Source: Allorhodopirellula solitaria (GTDB lineage: Bacteria; Planctomycetota; Planctomycetia; Pirellulales; Pirellulaceae). From it: a DNA stretch of 64,000 nt. The notes beneath the pieces are model-generated. The model did not search any database. It had not been told where the DNA came from and saw nothing but the letters and a program-made list of their open reading frames with translations. Position 1 is the stretch's first letter. Each line of letters begins with the position of its first letter. The position numbers and the translations under genes are program-made. The stretch is from NCBI RefSeq assembly GCF_007859855.1, contig NZ_SJPK01000002.1, positions 302,903-366,902 of the forward strand. The letters are read 5' to 3'. Shown here in pieces: positions 37,293-46,895 of this stretch.

Positions 37293-37523
37293 AGTGTGAG
37301 AGGACGCGGGAGCAGTCTCTCTCGAATTTTGTGAATGCTGCTGTAAAGCGTCAGGCGCCTCGACGAGTGTTCGGGGAGCGACCGTGGAGTCCTGCTAGGG
37401 TATTCGCCGGTAAGAACCCCGTAGGCCGCCGTGGCAGCGATTCGCTTCCCGCGATGGCACAGGATCTGCACTAAGGCTGTGGAACAATCATGTTTCAGCC
37501 TCTCTTTTCTGTGCGGACCTCCC

Positions 37524-38048
37524 ATGAAATCGTCGCATTCCAATGCCAATCGACACGGCAACGCTGAGGTGTCCTACACCTCAGCGTTTACGAAGTTTGT
37601 CTATGCTGTCTTTATCCTCAATGTATTGGGGGGACTGCTGCTGCTGGTGGGATTGCTCGCGGGGTGGTTCAGCGTCGATGGCGACCGGATGTCTGATGGA
37701 ACCTATCGGCTCGGCCTGGTCTTCGACTCGGAGGAAGTGGGCGAGGATATCGGTGAGACAATGAATGCCGCCAGCAACTTGACCGAGACCGCTAAGTCGG
37801 CATCGTCGCTGGAGACCCACGATGGCGTCATCAAACAAATCGATCTAGAGACTCAGCAACTGATTCTCGTCAGTGAAGGCGCCGACGTGCTGGCTCACGT
37901 GACCGACGCGACCGAATTTGACGGAGACGGCCTGGCAAACCTCACTGATCTCACTGTTGGCGACGAGGTAAGACTGACCGTCCAGCAGAAAAACGATAGG
38001 CTATTCGTGGTGAAGGTGAAAGAGGAAGTCGACGAGGCAGTGCAGTAG
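37524..38048 (+). CDS. Single-helix membrane protein, unknown
   Basis: 174 residues from the ATG at 37524; an upstream ATG (37431) would add a leader that breaks the membrane topology. One helix (about 25-47, VYAVFILNVLGGLLLLVGLL) is followed by an acidic soluble domain. Its C-terminal part (about 95-165) has a beta pattern (GVIKQIDLETQQLILVSEGA) like small OB-like or DUF5666-type domains. Not assigned to a family. Confidence 0.7.
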   Translation: MKSSHSNANRHGNAEVSYTSAFTKFVYAVFILNVLGGLLLLVGLLAGWFSVDGDRMSDGTYRLGLVFDSEEVGEDIGETMNAASNLTETAKSASSLETHDGVIKQIDLETQQLILVSEGADVLAHVTDATEFDGDGLANLTDLTVGDEVRLTVQQKNDRLFVVKVKEEVDEAVQ

Positions 38049-38095
38049 TCCCCATTTTTCCCGAACTCCATTTCGCTTGAGAGAGGCCCAGATTC

Positions 38096-38743
38096 GTGCA
38101 AGTATTAGCTTCCAAATGCCCTTACTGTGGGCACTCTGTCGAGACGACAGTCGACCACCTTGAGGAGCGAATTGTTTGTCCAGCGTGTGACAAACCCTTC
38201 GAAATGGAGATCCCTCGGGTCAGTGTCACGTCTGTGCGGGAGACTGGCGACGAGACGGATCCATCAGTCCACGGTCTCGCTGAGGCCCAGGGCGAACAAA
38301 CACTGCTCAAGATCCACCCAGTCGTGTTTCGCCGCCGGCCTTTGGGAACGCTTTGCATTCTCATCGTCTGGGGTGCCGCCGGGTATCTGTTCGTTCGCTC
38401 ACTCGGTGCTGACGAAGGAAATTCTTTCGGTTGGATCGCCTTGGCGGCGGTGGTGGCATCGCTGCTCGTTGTCGCATATTGGTACATACTCAGCGTCGCG
38501 ACCACGCTGACCATTACCGACAACCGGACTATTTTTCGCGAGGGGATCATCAGCCGAGACACCTCCGAGGTTCAGCACGATGACGTGCGTAACATTCAGA
38601 TTGAACAAACGTTTTCGCAGCGTCTGGTTGGTGTTGGCGACATCGGAATTTCCAGTTCCGGGCAAGATGACCTGGAAATCGTTGCTGTCGCGATGCCCGA
38701 TCCCGCTGGCGCGGTCGATCTGATCCGGGAGAACCAAGAGTGA
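38096..38743 (+). CDS. Zinc-ribbon plus PH-domain (YdbS/bPH2-like) membrane protein
   Basis: 215 residues from a GTG at 38096. The zinc ribbon has CPYC (8-11) and CPAC (28-31). Two transmembrane helices (about 85-105 and 115-140) precede a bacterial PH domain (about 145-210) with VATTLTITDNRTIFREGIIS and a DDVRNIQIEQTFSQR segment, the typical bPH2 core. Such proteins are membrane-associated; their role is unknown. Lies 47 bases after the preceding membrane protein, so probably co-transcribed. Confidence 0.82.
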   Translation: MQVLASKCPYCGHSVETTVDHLEERIVCPACDKPFEMEIPRVSVTSVRETGDETDPSVHGLAEAQGEQTLLKIHPVVFRRRPLGTLCILIVWGAAGYLFVRSLGADEGNSFGWIALAAVVASLLVVAYWYILSVATTLTITDNRTIFREGIISRDTSEVQHDDVRNIQIEQTFSQRLVGVGDIGISSSGQDDLEIVAVAMPDPAGAVDLIRENQE

Positions 38744-38921
38744 CGCCGCGATGCGAAGACAGACCTCCCTGCCGTGCACTCATCCTCGTGGTGACGAGCG
38801 ATATTGAGGTTTTCAGATTGACTCAAAATCTGCGATGCTACGGACGGCGGGATTCGCTATAGTTCACAAGAATTCGCCCACTCGACCTGCCAGCCCGATT
38901 TGCCAAGAACCCGGTGTCGCT

Positions 38922-40028
38922 ATGTCTCGCCCATTTTTGCTCGCTTCTGTATTTTTTATTTCGTCTGCATCTTTCCTGCCGGCAGTGCCCGCTCAGCAAC
39001 CACCGGCGCCGCTGGTTCCACAGCCCGTTCTGTCGAGCGGCCCGACTTCCACCGAAGCTGGCGTGGTCAATGAAGCGGCGGTCGTTCTGCAGGAATTAAC
39101 GTCCAAGACGACGACAACGGGAATCCCCAAGGACTTGCTGGCATCTGCGGAAGCGATCGCCATCGTGCCGCACTTCATCCGTGGTGCCTTCGTGGTAGGC
39201 TTCAGTGGCGGTCACGGGGTACTCGTCCAACGCGATGCAAATCGGCAGTGGCAGGCTCCTGAGTTCATCAAAATGTTCGGTGGCAGTTTTGGATGGCAGG
39301 CCGGCGTGCAGGCGACGGATCTCGTCCTTGTTTTTCGCTCGGCGCGGAGCCTTCAGAACATTCAGCAGGGAAAAGTCACCCTCGGCGTTGACGCCTCCGC
39401 AGCCGCGGGGCCGGTCGGCCGGACGGCGGGCGCAGCTACCGACGCCGCGTTAAAAGCGGAAATATTGACCTATTCTCGAGCTCGCGGCCTCTACGCCGGA
39501 GTTTCTCTCGGCGGCAGTAGCCTGCAGCTCGATATACCGGCGACCCAGCGGTACTACCAGATCACCCCGTCCAGCCCAGGGGTTGTTCCGCCCTCGGCAA
39601 TCGCGTTAGTCAACGAACTGAACGCTGTATCGACGACAGTTGCTGGCGGGTCGGTTGAGTCGCTGCGTCCCGCTGACGCTGGCAATCCAGCAGTCACTGC
39701 GAGCCCACTCGAAGGGGAAGCCCTCGAGCAGCGCTCCCGTACGATCAGTCAAATTGCAGCGTCGATCGCCGCGTTGCAGAAAAAAGTGGACGCTCAGTGG
39801 CAGGAATACCTGGTTCTTCCCGCGTCCTGGAAAGTGCCGTCGTCGGTTACCCCCGAAGAAATTCAAGCGGTCGTGGTTCGCTACGAACGCGTCGCATCGA
39901 ACCCTCAGTTCTCGGCGTTGAGCAGCCAACCTGAATTCGTCGAAACGCTGAGGCTCCTCAGGCAGCTCGCCGTCGACACGGCAGCCGAGCAGCGTTTAAA
40001 CCTGCCGCCCCCGCCCGCCCAATTCTAA
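38922..40028 (+). CDS. Exported SYLF-domain (YSC84-like) lipid-binding protein
   Basis: 368 residues from the ATG at 38922, which puts the signal peptide at the N-terminus (about 5-25, ending VPAQQ); an earlier ATG (38835) would bury it. The SYLF domain (about 45-215) shows AEAIAIVPHFIRGAFVVGFSG, GVLVQRD, FGGSFGWQAGVQATDLVLVF and YSRARGLYAGVSLGGSSL, the family pattern. SYLF domains bind phosphoinositides or other lipids. The C-terminal 120 residues are helical and end in Pro-rich PPPPAQF. Probably in the periplasm or outer membrane. Confidence 0.88.
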   Translation: MSRPFLLASVFFISSASFLPAVPAQQPPAPLVPQPVLSSGPTSTEAGVVNEAAVVLQELTSKTTTTGIPKDLLASAEAIAIVPHFIRGAFVVGFSGGHGVLVQRDANRQWQAPEFIKMFGGSFGWQAGVQATDLVLVFRSARSLQNIQQGKVTLGVDASAAAGPVGRTAGAATDAALKAEILTYSRARGLYAGVSLGGSSLQLDIPATQRYYQITPSSPGVVPPSAIALVNELNAVSTTVAGGSVESLRPADAGNPAVTASPLEGEALEQRSRTISQIAASIAALQKKVDAQWQEYLVLPASWKVPSSVTPEEIQAVVVRYERVASNPQFSALSSQPEFVETLRLLRQLAVDTAAEQRLNLPPPPAQF

Positions 40029-40044
40029 TTCCAGCGAGAACATC

Positions 40045-40159
40045 GTAGTGGTCGAGGCGACGAGCTAAGGACTACCCACGAATCTTCGTACGCCGAAGGC
40101 GTTTTGGAAAATAGCCGGTGGTTTGAGCGCAAGCGAACACCACCGGAAAAGACGCGAGA
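40045..40159. repeat. Repeat element R1 (partial)
   Basis: Begins with GTAGTGGTCGAGGCGACGAG (40045-40064) and continues through 40080-40159, a segment that recurs nearly unchanged but inverted at 55016-55095. It contains a long stem built on CCGGTGGT and ACCACCGG. Only the left end of the full element seen at 54763-55157 is present here. Confidence 0.75.
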
Positions 40160-40221
40160 TCTTTCCCGCGGATCCGCTTCTCCGCACCGCGTACTGGCCG
40201 GCACTCTTTTCGGCTCGACAG

Positions 40222-40602
40222 TCAGAACAGTGAGCTCAACGCCTCGTTGAACTGACCCCGGGTCAACACGGTTGGAATTTCGTGTTTGCGAGCGTCACGG
40301 ATTCGTTCTACCTGGACGTGGGGTGCATAGGCAATCACAGTTGCTTGCGGATAATGAGTCTGGCAGAGTGCCATCAAGCCATCGACGATTTTGCTCCGTG
40401 TGGACAGATCGACAATGACGTGACTGACCGGAGGCGGCAGATCCGTTGGCAGATTGCCTCCCAATCGGAAAGAGCGGCCTGCCGCCGTGGCCGCAGCCTG
40501 GACGCGTGAGGCGAAGATCAGATCCCCAGACAAGAAAACAACCAATCCCGATGACGAGGGCAGCGAGTCGGTTTGGGGATCGTTGGCGTCGGTCGAACTC
40601 AT
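40222..40602 (-). CDS. Small receiver-like (pseudo-receiver) protein
   Basis: 126 residues from the ATG at 40602. A longer frame upstream runs through repeat sequence and is not accepted. The pattern (GLVVFLSGDLIFASRVQAAA, VSHVIVDLSTRSKIVDGL, YPQATVIAYAP) resembles a response-regulator receiver fold, with the phospho-acceptor Asp in VIVDLS but no acidic pair at the start. The product may be a non-phosphorylated receiver; the role is unknown. Confidence 0.65.
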   Translation of the reverse strand: MSSTDANDPQTDSLPSSSGLVVFLSGDLIFASRVQAAATAAGRSFRLGGNLPTDLPPPVSHVIVDLSTRSKIVDGLMALCQTHYPQATVIAYAPHVQVERIRDARKHEIPTVLTRGQFNEALSSLF

Positions 40603-40865
40603 CGTGGCGGGTTCTGGTGTAGGAGAAATCATTAGTTCTACGCCGATACGTTCAGGCCGGCTAGGCCCAAGCAACTCTCCGCGACCGCCAAACGCCCTCA
40701 TGCCGGACACCAAGCCCGCTCGCCACCGCCCTGGTATCCTGAAACTCGCAGTCGTGTGCGGTGAACCGACGCTCGCACTCGTGATCGAAACCAAGTTGGG
40801 TGGTTGCGCGAGCGTTCGACCGTGAACGGTCGGACGAGCGGTAGTATAATGAAACGCAGTGCTGG

Positions 40866-41262
40866 CTAGTGGTCTGTCACAGTTAAAAGTTAGGGTTGAT
40901 CGTAGTGGGCGAGGCGACGAGCTGGTCATTACCCACAAAACCAGATCCCCTGTCAGCTTGTCTGACAGGAATCACCGTTTTGTGATTAGATCAAGATGGA
41001 GCATTCACCCCGCTCCCATGCGGGCTTGCCCCGCATGACAGCAAAGTTTATCGACTTGGTTTCCTGTCAGACAAGCTGACAGGGGAACGTGTGTCGATAC
41101 CGCGGTTTTCTAATTTCAAAACGTCGCTTCCCGTGTGACAAGCACACGGGGGAGCAAACTAATGGGTAATCAACAGGAGGCGACGAGTCCTTGGATTTGA
41201 CGCCAGTTCAGGACTCGTCGCCTCGTCCACTACCCTAAGAATAAGTCGTGACAGACCACTAG
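40866..41262. mobile_element. Non-coding MITE-like element R2 with terminal inverted repeats
   Basis: CTAGTGGTCTGTCAC (40866-40880) is repeated as an exact inverted copy at 41248-41262. Inside lie a second inverted pair (GTAGTGGGCGAGGCGACGAG from 40902; its complement ends near 41232) and a third (CCCCTGTCAGCTTGTCTGACAGG near 40949, inverted at 41064-41087). The element is 397 bp, has no coding potential and sits between two genes. It looks like a nonautonomous, transposase-mobilised element. Confidence 0.72.
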
Positions 41263-41299
41263 AGTCCGGTGTTGTTATCCGTTCGGACCCGACGTGCCC

Positions 41300-42307
41300 A
41301 TGAAACGCAAGATTCGATTCACGATCCGGGGCACGCTCTTGCTCACGGCGCTGATCGCGATTCTGCTAGCGGTTTTCGCGAACAGGCTTCGTGCGCGGCA
41401 AACTGCTCTGCGTACGGTTGCAGAGGTCGGGGGAATCTACTCCGCATCGGGGACTTCTGAGCCGAAGTGGATACAGCGTTTCTTCGACGATGACGATTAT
41501 TTTCGCAACATCCGGACACTCCATCTCGGACCGAGTACCGGGAATTCCGACGCGAACCGTCCTGCCGGTGACGCGGAACTCATGGCGGTGATCCGTTCGC
41601 TTCCTGATCCGAGCAGCCTGGTCCGCCTCAATCTGTACGCGAGTATGGTTAGCGACAGGGGGCTTGCCTGCCTGGAGGCCTTGCCGAATCTCGAGTCCCT
41701 CGAACTTAACAAGACCTTGGTGACCGACGCCGGCTTGCAACGAATTGCCCCGTGCACGCAACTGCGGACCCTCGATCTTGCCAACACATCGATTGGTGAC
41801 CGGGGACTGCCTTCGTTGGCATGGCTTCATCGATTGGAGAGCCTGGATCTTGGCTCCACGTCTGTCACCGAAACTGGGCTAAGACATCTGATCCGACTCC
41901 CGGCACTCAATCGACTCGATCTCGCCGGGATACCGTTTCTCGGCGGCGGGCTCATCTACCTGAAAGACCTCCCCAACCTGGAAACGCTGATCCTGGACGA
42001 TACCGTGTTTGGCAGTAAGGGAGGCGCGGCTTACTGTTTGCCACGGTACGCCAGTGAGTTTCTGAGCCTACGTGAGCTTTCGCTTGAGGACACGCCAATC
42101 ACGGACTCGGATTTGCAGTACATGCAGCAGTTTCCTGTACTCGAGAAACTGATCTTGGACGGTACTGCCGTAACCGACGACGGGCTTTTGCATTTCCAGA
42201 AAATGACCAACCTGAAAGTGGTTTCGCTTAAAAGCACACGGGTCACAAGCGAAGCCGCGACCAAACTGCAAGGCATGCTTCCTGCGTGCACAATCTTCAC
42301 GGAGTAG
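41300..42307 (+). CDS. Leucine-rich-repeat protein with N-terminal membrane anchor
   Basis: 335 residues from the ATG at 41300; a GTG two codons earlier is possible. One transmembrane anchor (about 10-28, GTLLLTALIAILLAVFA) and then LRR units about every 24-25 residues from residue 95: LVRLNLYASMVSDRGLACL, LESLELNKTLVTDAGLQ, LRTLDLANTSIGDRGLPSL, LESLDLGSTSVTETGL. This is the ribonuclease-inhibitor-like LRR type common in planctomycetes, probably a periplasmic protein-interaction domain. Its left neighbour is the repeat element. Confidence 0.85.
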   Translation: MKRKIRFTIRGTLLLTALIAILLAVFANRLRARQTALRTVAEVGGIYSASGTSEPKWIQRFFDDDDYFRNIRTLHLGPSTGNSDANRPAGDAELMAVIRSLPDPSSLVRLNLYASMVSDRGLACLEALPNLESLELNKTLVTDAGLQRIAPCTQLRTLDLANTSIGDRGLPSLAWLHRLESLDLGSTSVTETGLRHLIRLPALNRLDLAGIPFLGGGLIYLKDLPNLETLILDDTVFGSKGGAAYCLPRYASEFLSLRELSLEDTPITDSDLQYMQQFPVLEKLILDGTAVTDDGLLHFQKMTNLKVVSLKSTRVTSEAATKLQGMLPACTIFTE

Positions 42308-42661
42308 CCGGCGAGCCATCTCGACGCTGGTTTCTTGCCCAGATGCAGATGAGAGAGAGCAAACTGGAGCAGCGTTCCGTCCCGAGATGGAGGTTGTGCA
42401 GTCCACGCGCCGGAACAGTGCGGAAGCTGTGTCTCGTTCCTTCCCTGCCACACGGAACACGGGCCGAGCTTCGTATCAGGAGGGTGACGCCGTTGCAGAC
42501 CCTTGCAATGGATCCAATAGAAAACTGCAGGACCTCGATGATTGGGGACACGTTCGCTACTCGTGTTCTGCTATTGGCCGATCGCGTGGTACCCGAGGTC
42601 TCAAGGTCTTCGGCTAATGGGTGTTGGTCTGTTGGAGATGTCGGGCTCTGGTCGAGGAGAG
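42308..42661. other. Intergenic region between convergent genes
   Basis: 354 bases between the LRR gene and the minus-strand CBS gene. I see no gene, repeat or clear terminator in it. Confidence 0.5.
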
Positions 42662-43942
42662 CTAATTGACTGCAGCGCCGCGGCGTAGCTGCATGGATTC
42701 AATCTTGCGATTGCTCGCTCGCATGATTTCGATTTCCAAGTTGCCCAGGGTGAGTTGACTGCCGGGGTCGGGAATCGCTCCGGTGTTGTAGAGCACCCAG
42801 CCAGCGATGGTCTCATAGTCCTCGCTCTCGGGGATGTCCCAGTGCACCAGTTCGTTGAGATCATCGATCATCACGCGGCCGTCGACTTCAATCGTGTCAT
42901 CATCAATCACGCGGATCTCGAATTCTTCTTCTTCATCGGATTCGTCGACGATCTCACCGACGATTTCCTCGAGTGCGTCTTCAATGGTCACGACTCCCGC
43001 AGTCTGCCCAAATTCATCGACGACGATTGCCATGTGCGATCGATTGTGCAGAAATTCGCGTAGAAGGGATTCCACGCTGCGATCCTTGGGAACGGACCAC
43101 GGTCGACGACACAGTTCACGGATTGGTTGTTCAGGCAAGGAGTCCGAGACTAAGAATGGGAGCAGATCTTTCACAAACAGAATTCCGACAACGTTATCGA
43201 TCGTGTCTTCGTAGACCGGGTAACGCGTCCGGGCACTGTCGATGATCTTGGTGAACGCGTCCTGCCAGGAACAGGCTGCCTCGATGGCTTCGACATCTCC
43301 CCGCGGCGTCATGATATGGCCGACGGTGTCCTCGTGCAGTTCCATCACACCTTGGATCATCTCCCGCACTCCCGGCCCAAAGTAGCCTTCCCGGGTGCCC
43401 GCAGCGACGATCGTGCGGATCTCGTCCTCGAGTTGCTCTTCGTCTTCGTCGTCCGTCTCTACTTTTCCCGCCAGTCGCCGGGTCATGATTTCGAGTACCT
43501 CGCCGGGGGCCTGCAAGGGCCGCATGGCGATCGACAGCGTGAACCAGAACGGCCAGGTGTAATACAGCAGCGGCGCCGACGTGAAGCGCGTGACCGCTGC
43601 CGGTAGCCAGAGATGCGTCAACATCATCAATAGTCCTGCGATGATGCCCCAGATGACCAGTGTCTGTACATCTTCGCCGTAATAGTCGACCACGGTGATG
43701 GTCCCGAACATCAGAAACATCACGGTCCCGATCATGCGCAGGTAGTCGCTGCCGCCGATGGCCGCATCCTGGTGATCGAGTACCGATCCGAAGCGGTCAC
43801 GGTTCTTCTTGACGCGGCAATAGACCTCGAAGGATCGGCCCGCGAACCCATCGATCAATTCGACACCGAGGCCACCAATGCTGCCCAGTAGAAAACCAAA
43901 AATCGCCCAGGCCGCTGCGACCCAGAGGGGGAGTTGAGTCAT
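42662..43942 (-). CDS. CNNM/CorC-type membrane protein with CBS pair and transporter-associated domain
   Basis: 426 residues. Three or four transmembrane helices lie in about 1-150, followed by two CBS domains: IMTPRGDVEAI (about 210) with YPVYEDTIDNVVGILFVKDL, then MAIVVDEFGQTAGVVTIEDALEEIVGEI (about 308-335). A CorC_HlyC domain (about 345-420) has EFEIRVIDDDTIEVDGRVMI. CorC-type proteins are linked to Mg2+ or Co2+ efflux. The start overlaps the YbeY stop by ATGA. It is the last gene of the phoH cluster. Confidence 0.92.
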   Translation of the reverse strand: MTQLPLWVAAAWAIFGFLLGSIGGLGVELIDGFAGRSFEVYCRVKKNRDRFGSVLDHQDAAIGGSDYLRMIGTVMFLMFGTITVVDYYGEDVQTLVIWGIIAGLLMMLTHLWLPAAVTRFTSAPLLYYTWPFWFTLSIAMRPLQAPGEVLEIMTRRLAGKVETDDEDEEQLEDEIRTIVAAGTREGYFGPGVREMIQGVMELHEDTVGHIMTPRGDVEAIEAACSWQDAFTKIIDSARTRYPVYEDTIDNVVGILFVKDLLPFLVSDSLPEQPIRELCRRPWSVPKDRSVESLLREFLHNRSHMAIVVDEFGQTAGVVTIEDALEEIVGEIVDESDEEEEFEIRVIDDDTIEVDGRVMIDDLNELVHWDIPESEDYETIAGWVLYNTGAIPDPGSQLTLGNLEIEIMRASNRKIESMQLRRGAAVN

Positions 43943-44415
43943 GCAGACAAAGAATCGGAGCGAGGAGTGAGAAGAGTCATGGCCTGAGTTTCCGCCTCTC
44001 GCATTGCCGAGCGGTCAGCGTCACCACGATCGTCAAAACCGACCAGGTGCAGCGTTCCATGGATGACGTATAGCAGTAACTCTTGAGCGACCGACCAGCC
44101 CGCATCGGTCGCTTGTGAGACTGCAGTGTCCAGGCTGACGACGAGTTCACCTTCCACCTTCGGCGGCGACAAGGCGTAGGGGAAACTGATCACGTCGGTC
44201 GGGTAGTCATGTTGCAGAAACTCACGGTTGATCTGGTGAATCACCGCGTCCGTCGTGATTCGCACGCCGAGGTGGCAATCGTTGCAGTCCCCCACCGACG
44301 CGGCCGCGATCACGGCTGCCTCGATTGCTTGCCGGTCGAGCGGATACTCTGTGGTGGAGTGATGCTGCACGCGTTGGCGCACCGACGCATCGATTCGAAT
44401 CTCGATTTCACTCAT
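43939..44415 (-). CDS. ybeY: Endoribonuclease YbeY (16S rRNA maturation)
   Basis: 158 residues, normal for YbeY. Family motifs are NREFLQHDYPTDVISFPY (about 63-80) and the metal site HGTLHLVGFDD (119-129). In standard YbeY the site is H-x3-H-x5-H; here His119 and His123 are kept but the third ligand is Asp129. YbeY processes the 16S rRNA 3' end and assists ribosome quality control. It lies 31 bases after the HD hydrolase and overlaps the CBS gene start by four bases. Confidence 0.9.
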   Translation of the reverse strand: MSEIEIRIDASVRQRVQHHSTTEYPLDRQAIEAAVIAAASVGDCNDCHLGVRITTDAVIHQINREFLQHDYPTDVISFPYALSPPKVEGELVVSLDTAVSQATDAGWSVAQELLLYVIHGTLHLVGFDDRGDADRSAMREAETQAMTLLTPRSDSLSA

Positions 44416-44446
44416 GCCAAACTAGATAAATACCGAGTCGTGGTCA

Positions 44447-46876
44447 TCATGCGGATTGTTGCCCAGGATACTTGACGCGGGCGTGGTAGATTGCCGTCAG
44501 CGATTTTACCAAGCTCTGGCGTACGCGATGGAGTTGCGAGAACGTCAATCCACATTCATCAAACTGCCCATCGGCGACTTTCTTTTGCGCGATCGCCTCG
44601 ACGAGGTTGGAGATGCGGGCCGGGGTTGGATCAACCAGCGTGCGGGAAGCACTTTCGACCGTGTCGGCGAGCATCAACACGGCGGCTTCGAGCGTTTGAG
44701 GCTTCGGCCCTGGGTAGCGGAAATCCTTATCGCTGACCGACTCGCGATTCGGGTCCTCTTCACTCCGCCTGGCCGCCTCGCGATAGAAGTACTCGACCAG
44801 CGTCGTTCCGTGGTGTTGCAGAATGAAGTCAATGATCGGTTCGGGGAGGTGGTGGTTGCGAGCGAGGTCGGCTCCATCCTTCACATGGGCGATGATGACG
44901 AGTGTGCTCATCGCCGGTTGCAACGAGTCGTGTTGGTTGATGCCTGCGCTCTGGTTCTCGATAAAGTATTCCGGTTTGAACATCTTGCCAATGTCGTGGA
45001 AATAGGCTCCCACGCGGACGAGCAAGCCGTTGGCACCGATCGCATCGGCAGCCGACTCGGCGATCGAAGCCACATTGATCGAGTGGTTGTAGGTCCCCGG
45101 GGCTCGTTGGGCTAATCGCCTCAGCAGCGGGTGGCTGGCGTCGCTGAGCTCGAGCAGTGACAGATCGGTTTGTACGCCGAAGGCTTTTTCTACCAATGGG
45201 AGCAGCCCTGTCATGGCCAGCGCCGAGACGACAATGCACAGTCCTGCCCAGCCCGCTTCACTGACCAGTCCGGTCAGGACCAAGCGGAGCGGGCCGCCGA
45301 GGAACAACGCTTCTTGACCCTCGCCAGGGCTGCCCGATGCCAGTGTCTGTCCAGCGACAATGCCCACGCCGATCGTCGTCAACATCGTGATCACCGCAGA
45401 CAAAATGGCTACGGTGATCAAGTGAGTGCGGCTGTGAATGCGGCCGGTCAGTAACGTACACGAGGTGCAAGCGGCCATCATCACCACAAAGTTCGATAGA
45501 TCCGCGCCGAGCAGCAGCGTCAAACTAAGGCTCGCTGCGGTCATCAACAGCAACGCAAAGTCACGCCCATAAACAACCGCAGCCGTGATCGATGCGAGCA
45601 CCAGCGGCACGAGCTCGGCACGCCAATCGTCACGCGATGCGTAGTAACTCAGCACAATCGTGACGACCGCCAGGGCCAGCAATTTAGTGAGCTTTCTCGA
45701 ATCCGTCAGGATCGTGCGGTCGTCGACAAACCAAATGTACGATCCACACAGGAGGTACAGAGCAACGATCATCCCGATGTACGCGAGCACCCGGGCGATC
45801 TGGTCATAGAGCGGCATGTTCTCGACGAGCGTTGACCACTCACTTCGCAAATGGGCCAGCTCGCGAGTCGAGAGTGGTTTGTTGGCGTCGGCCAATTTGG
45901 ATTGACCCGAGTAAAACGTCATCTGAACGGTTTCGACAGCGTCCGCTGCCTTCTCGCGGGCCTCCTGGCTGAGCTCGTCGTCGTAGGCGAGCGTCTCGTA
46001 GTCGGGCAGCTCGTTGCGGAACCAGTTGCCGATCATTGTCGCCGCGATCTGGCCTTCATCGGCCTTACCTTCTTCGCTCGGGAATCGCCGACGGAACTCG
46101 TCTTTGAGTTTCGTGTTGAGTTCTCTGGCGGATTCTGCAATCCGGACTTTGCTCAGCTCCACCGGCACGGCGTTATCCGGTTTGCCGCCTTCTTCAAAGA
46201 CGCGGATCATTCGCTGCGAGCCTTGCTCGGGCGAATGCTGAGGCGCTTGCAAAACGCCGTTCGCGTACAGGTCCTTGGTGGAAATATCGAGCGCTGCGTC
46301 GAGCTCCTTCAGTTCCGGGTCTTTGCTAAAGACTCTCTTGAGCAACGCGAATCGTTCGGCGGGCGTCTGCGTATTCGAATCGTCTTGCCCTGCCGGGGCT
46401 TGATCGGGCGAAGTGGTCCCCGGTGGTGGCGGGTCGGCTCCTTCACGCAATTCATTCAATGCCGCTTGCTCTTTGTCGCCGAGTTGCTCGTACGAGGAGG
46501 CACCCAGGATCGAGAACAATTGGTTGCGGAGCCCCTCGCGGAGTTGGTCGATGCCGTCGGGATTGTTGCGGTAGAGCGTCAATACCTCGCGTCGCTTCCG
46601 TTCACGCTGGTCGTCCGTCGCCACGCGGTCGGGGACTTGAAAGGTAATGCGGGTGAGCATATCCCGGGCGGGAATCGCACCGAGCCGGTAGGCAAAAGCA
46701 GGCTGCCAGGTACGGCACAGCAGTATCAACGCGGCCGCCGCGACGATTGCGAGGCCATAGCGGATCGCAAGATTGCTCTTATTGCTCTTGGTCCACCACG
46801 TCGCCCACTTCGGCTTGGGGATGCCGAGTGATTCAATGCGTTCTTTGCCCGCGCGCTGGGTCTTGGCAGTGCTCAT
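44447..46876 (-). CDS. 7TM-HD phosphohydrolase (PgpH-type)
   Basis: 809 residues from the ATG at 46876, 20 bases after the phoH stop; an ATG at 46918 would overlap phoH. An N-terminal helix (about 40-57) and a periplasmic domain (about 70-345) precede a 7TM bundle (about 365-555). The cytosolic HD domain (about 585-770) shows YNHSINVASIAESAADA, FHDIGKMFKPEYF (the HD pair) and ILQHHGTTLVEYFYREA. PgpH of Gram-positives degrades cyclic di-AMP; the same architecture suggests that here, though the substrate is inferred. Confidence 0.9.
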   Translation of the reverse strand: MSTAKTQRAGKERIESLGIPKPKWATWWTKSNKSNLAIRYGLAIVAAAALILLCRTWQPAFAYRLGAIPARDMLTRITFQVPDRVATDDQRERKRREVLTLYRNNPDGIDQLREGLRNQLFSILGASSYEQLGDKEQAALNELREGADPPPPGTTSPDQAPAGQDDSNTQTPAERFALLKRVFSKDPELKELDAALDISTKDLYANGVLQAPQHSPEQGSQRMIRVFEEGGKPDNAVPVELSKVRIAESARELNTKLKDEFRRRFPSEEGKADEGQIAATMIGNWFRNELPDYETLAYDDELSQEAREKAADAVETVQMTFYSGQSKLADANKPLSTRELAHLRSEWSTLVENMPLYDQIARVLAYIGMIVALYLLCGSYIWFVDDRTILTDSRKLTKLLALAVVTIVLSYYASRDDWRAELVPLVLASITAAVVYGRDFALLLMTAASLSLTLLLGADLSNFVVMMAACTSCTLLTGRIHSRTHLITVAILSAVITMLTTIGVGIVAGQTLASGSPGEGQEALFLGGPLRLVLTGLVSEAGWAGLCIVVSALAMTGLLPLVEKAFGVQTDLSLLELSDASHPLLRRLAQRAPGTYNHSINVASIAESAADAIGANGLLVRVGAYFHDIGKMFKPEYFIENQSAGINQHDSLQPAMSTLVIIAHVKDGADLARNHHLPEPIIDFILQHHGTTLVEYFYREAARRSEEDPNRESVSDKDFRYPGPKPQTLEAAVLMLADTVESASRTLVDPTPARISNLVEAIAQKKVADGQFDECGLTFSQLHRVRQSLVKSLTAIYHARVKYPGQQSA

Positions 46877-46895
46877 GATAGTCTTTCCACTCCGC

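Noticed and set aside
45851..46831. 326-codon plus-strand frame opposite the HD hydrolase
   Set aside because: Antisense to a well-supported membrane protein; no family features.
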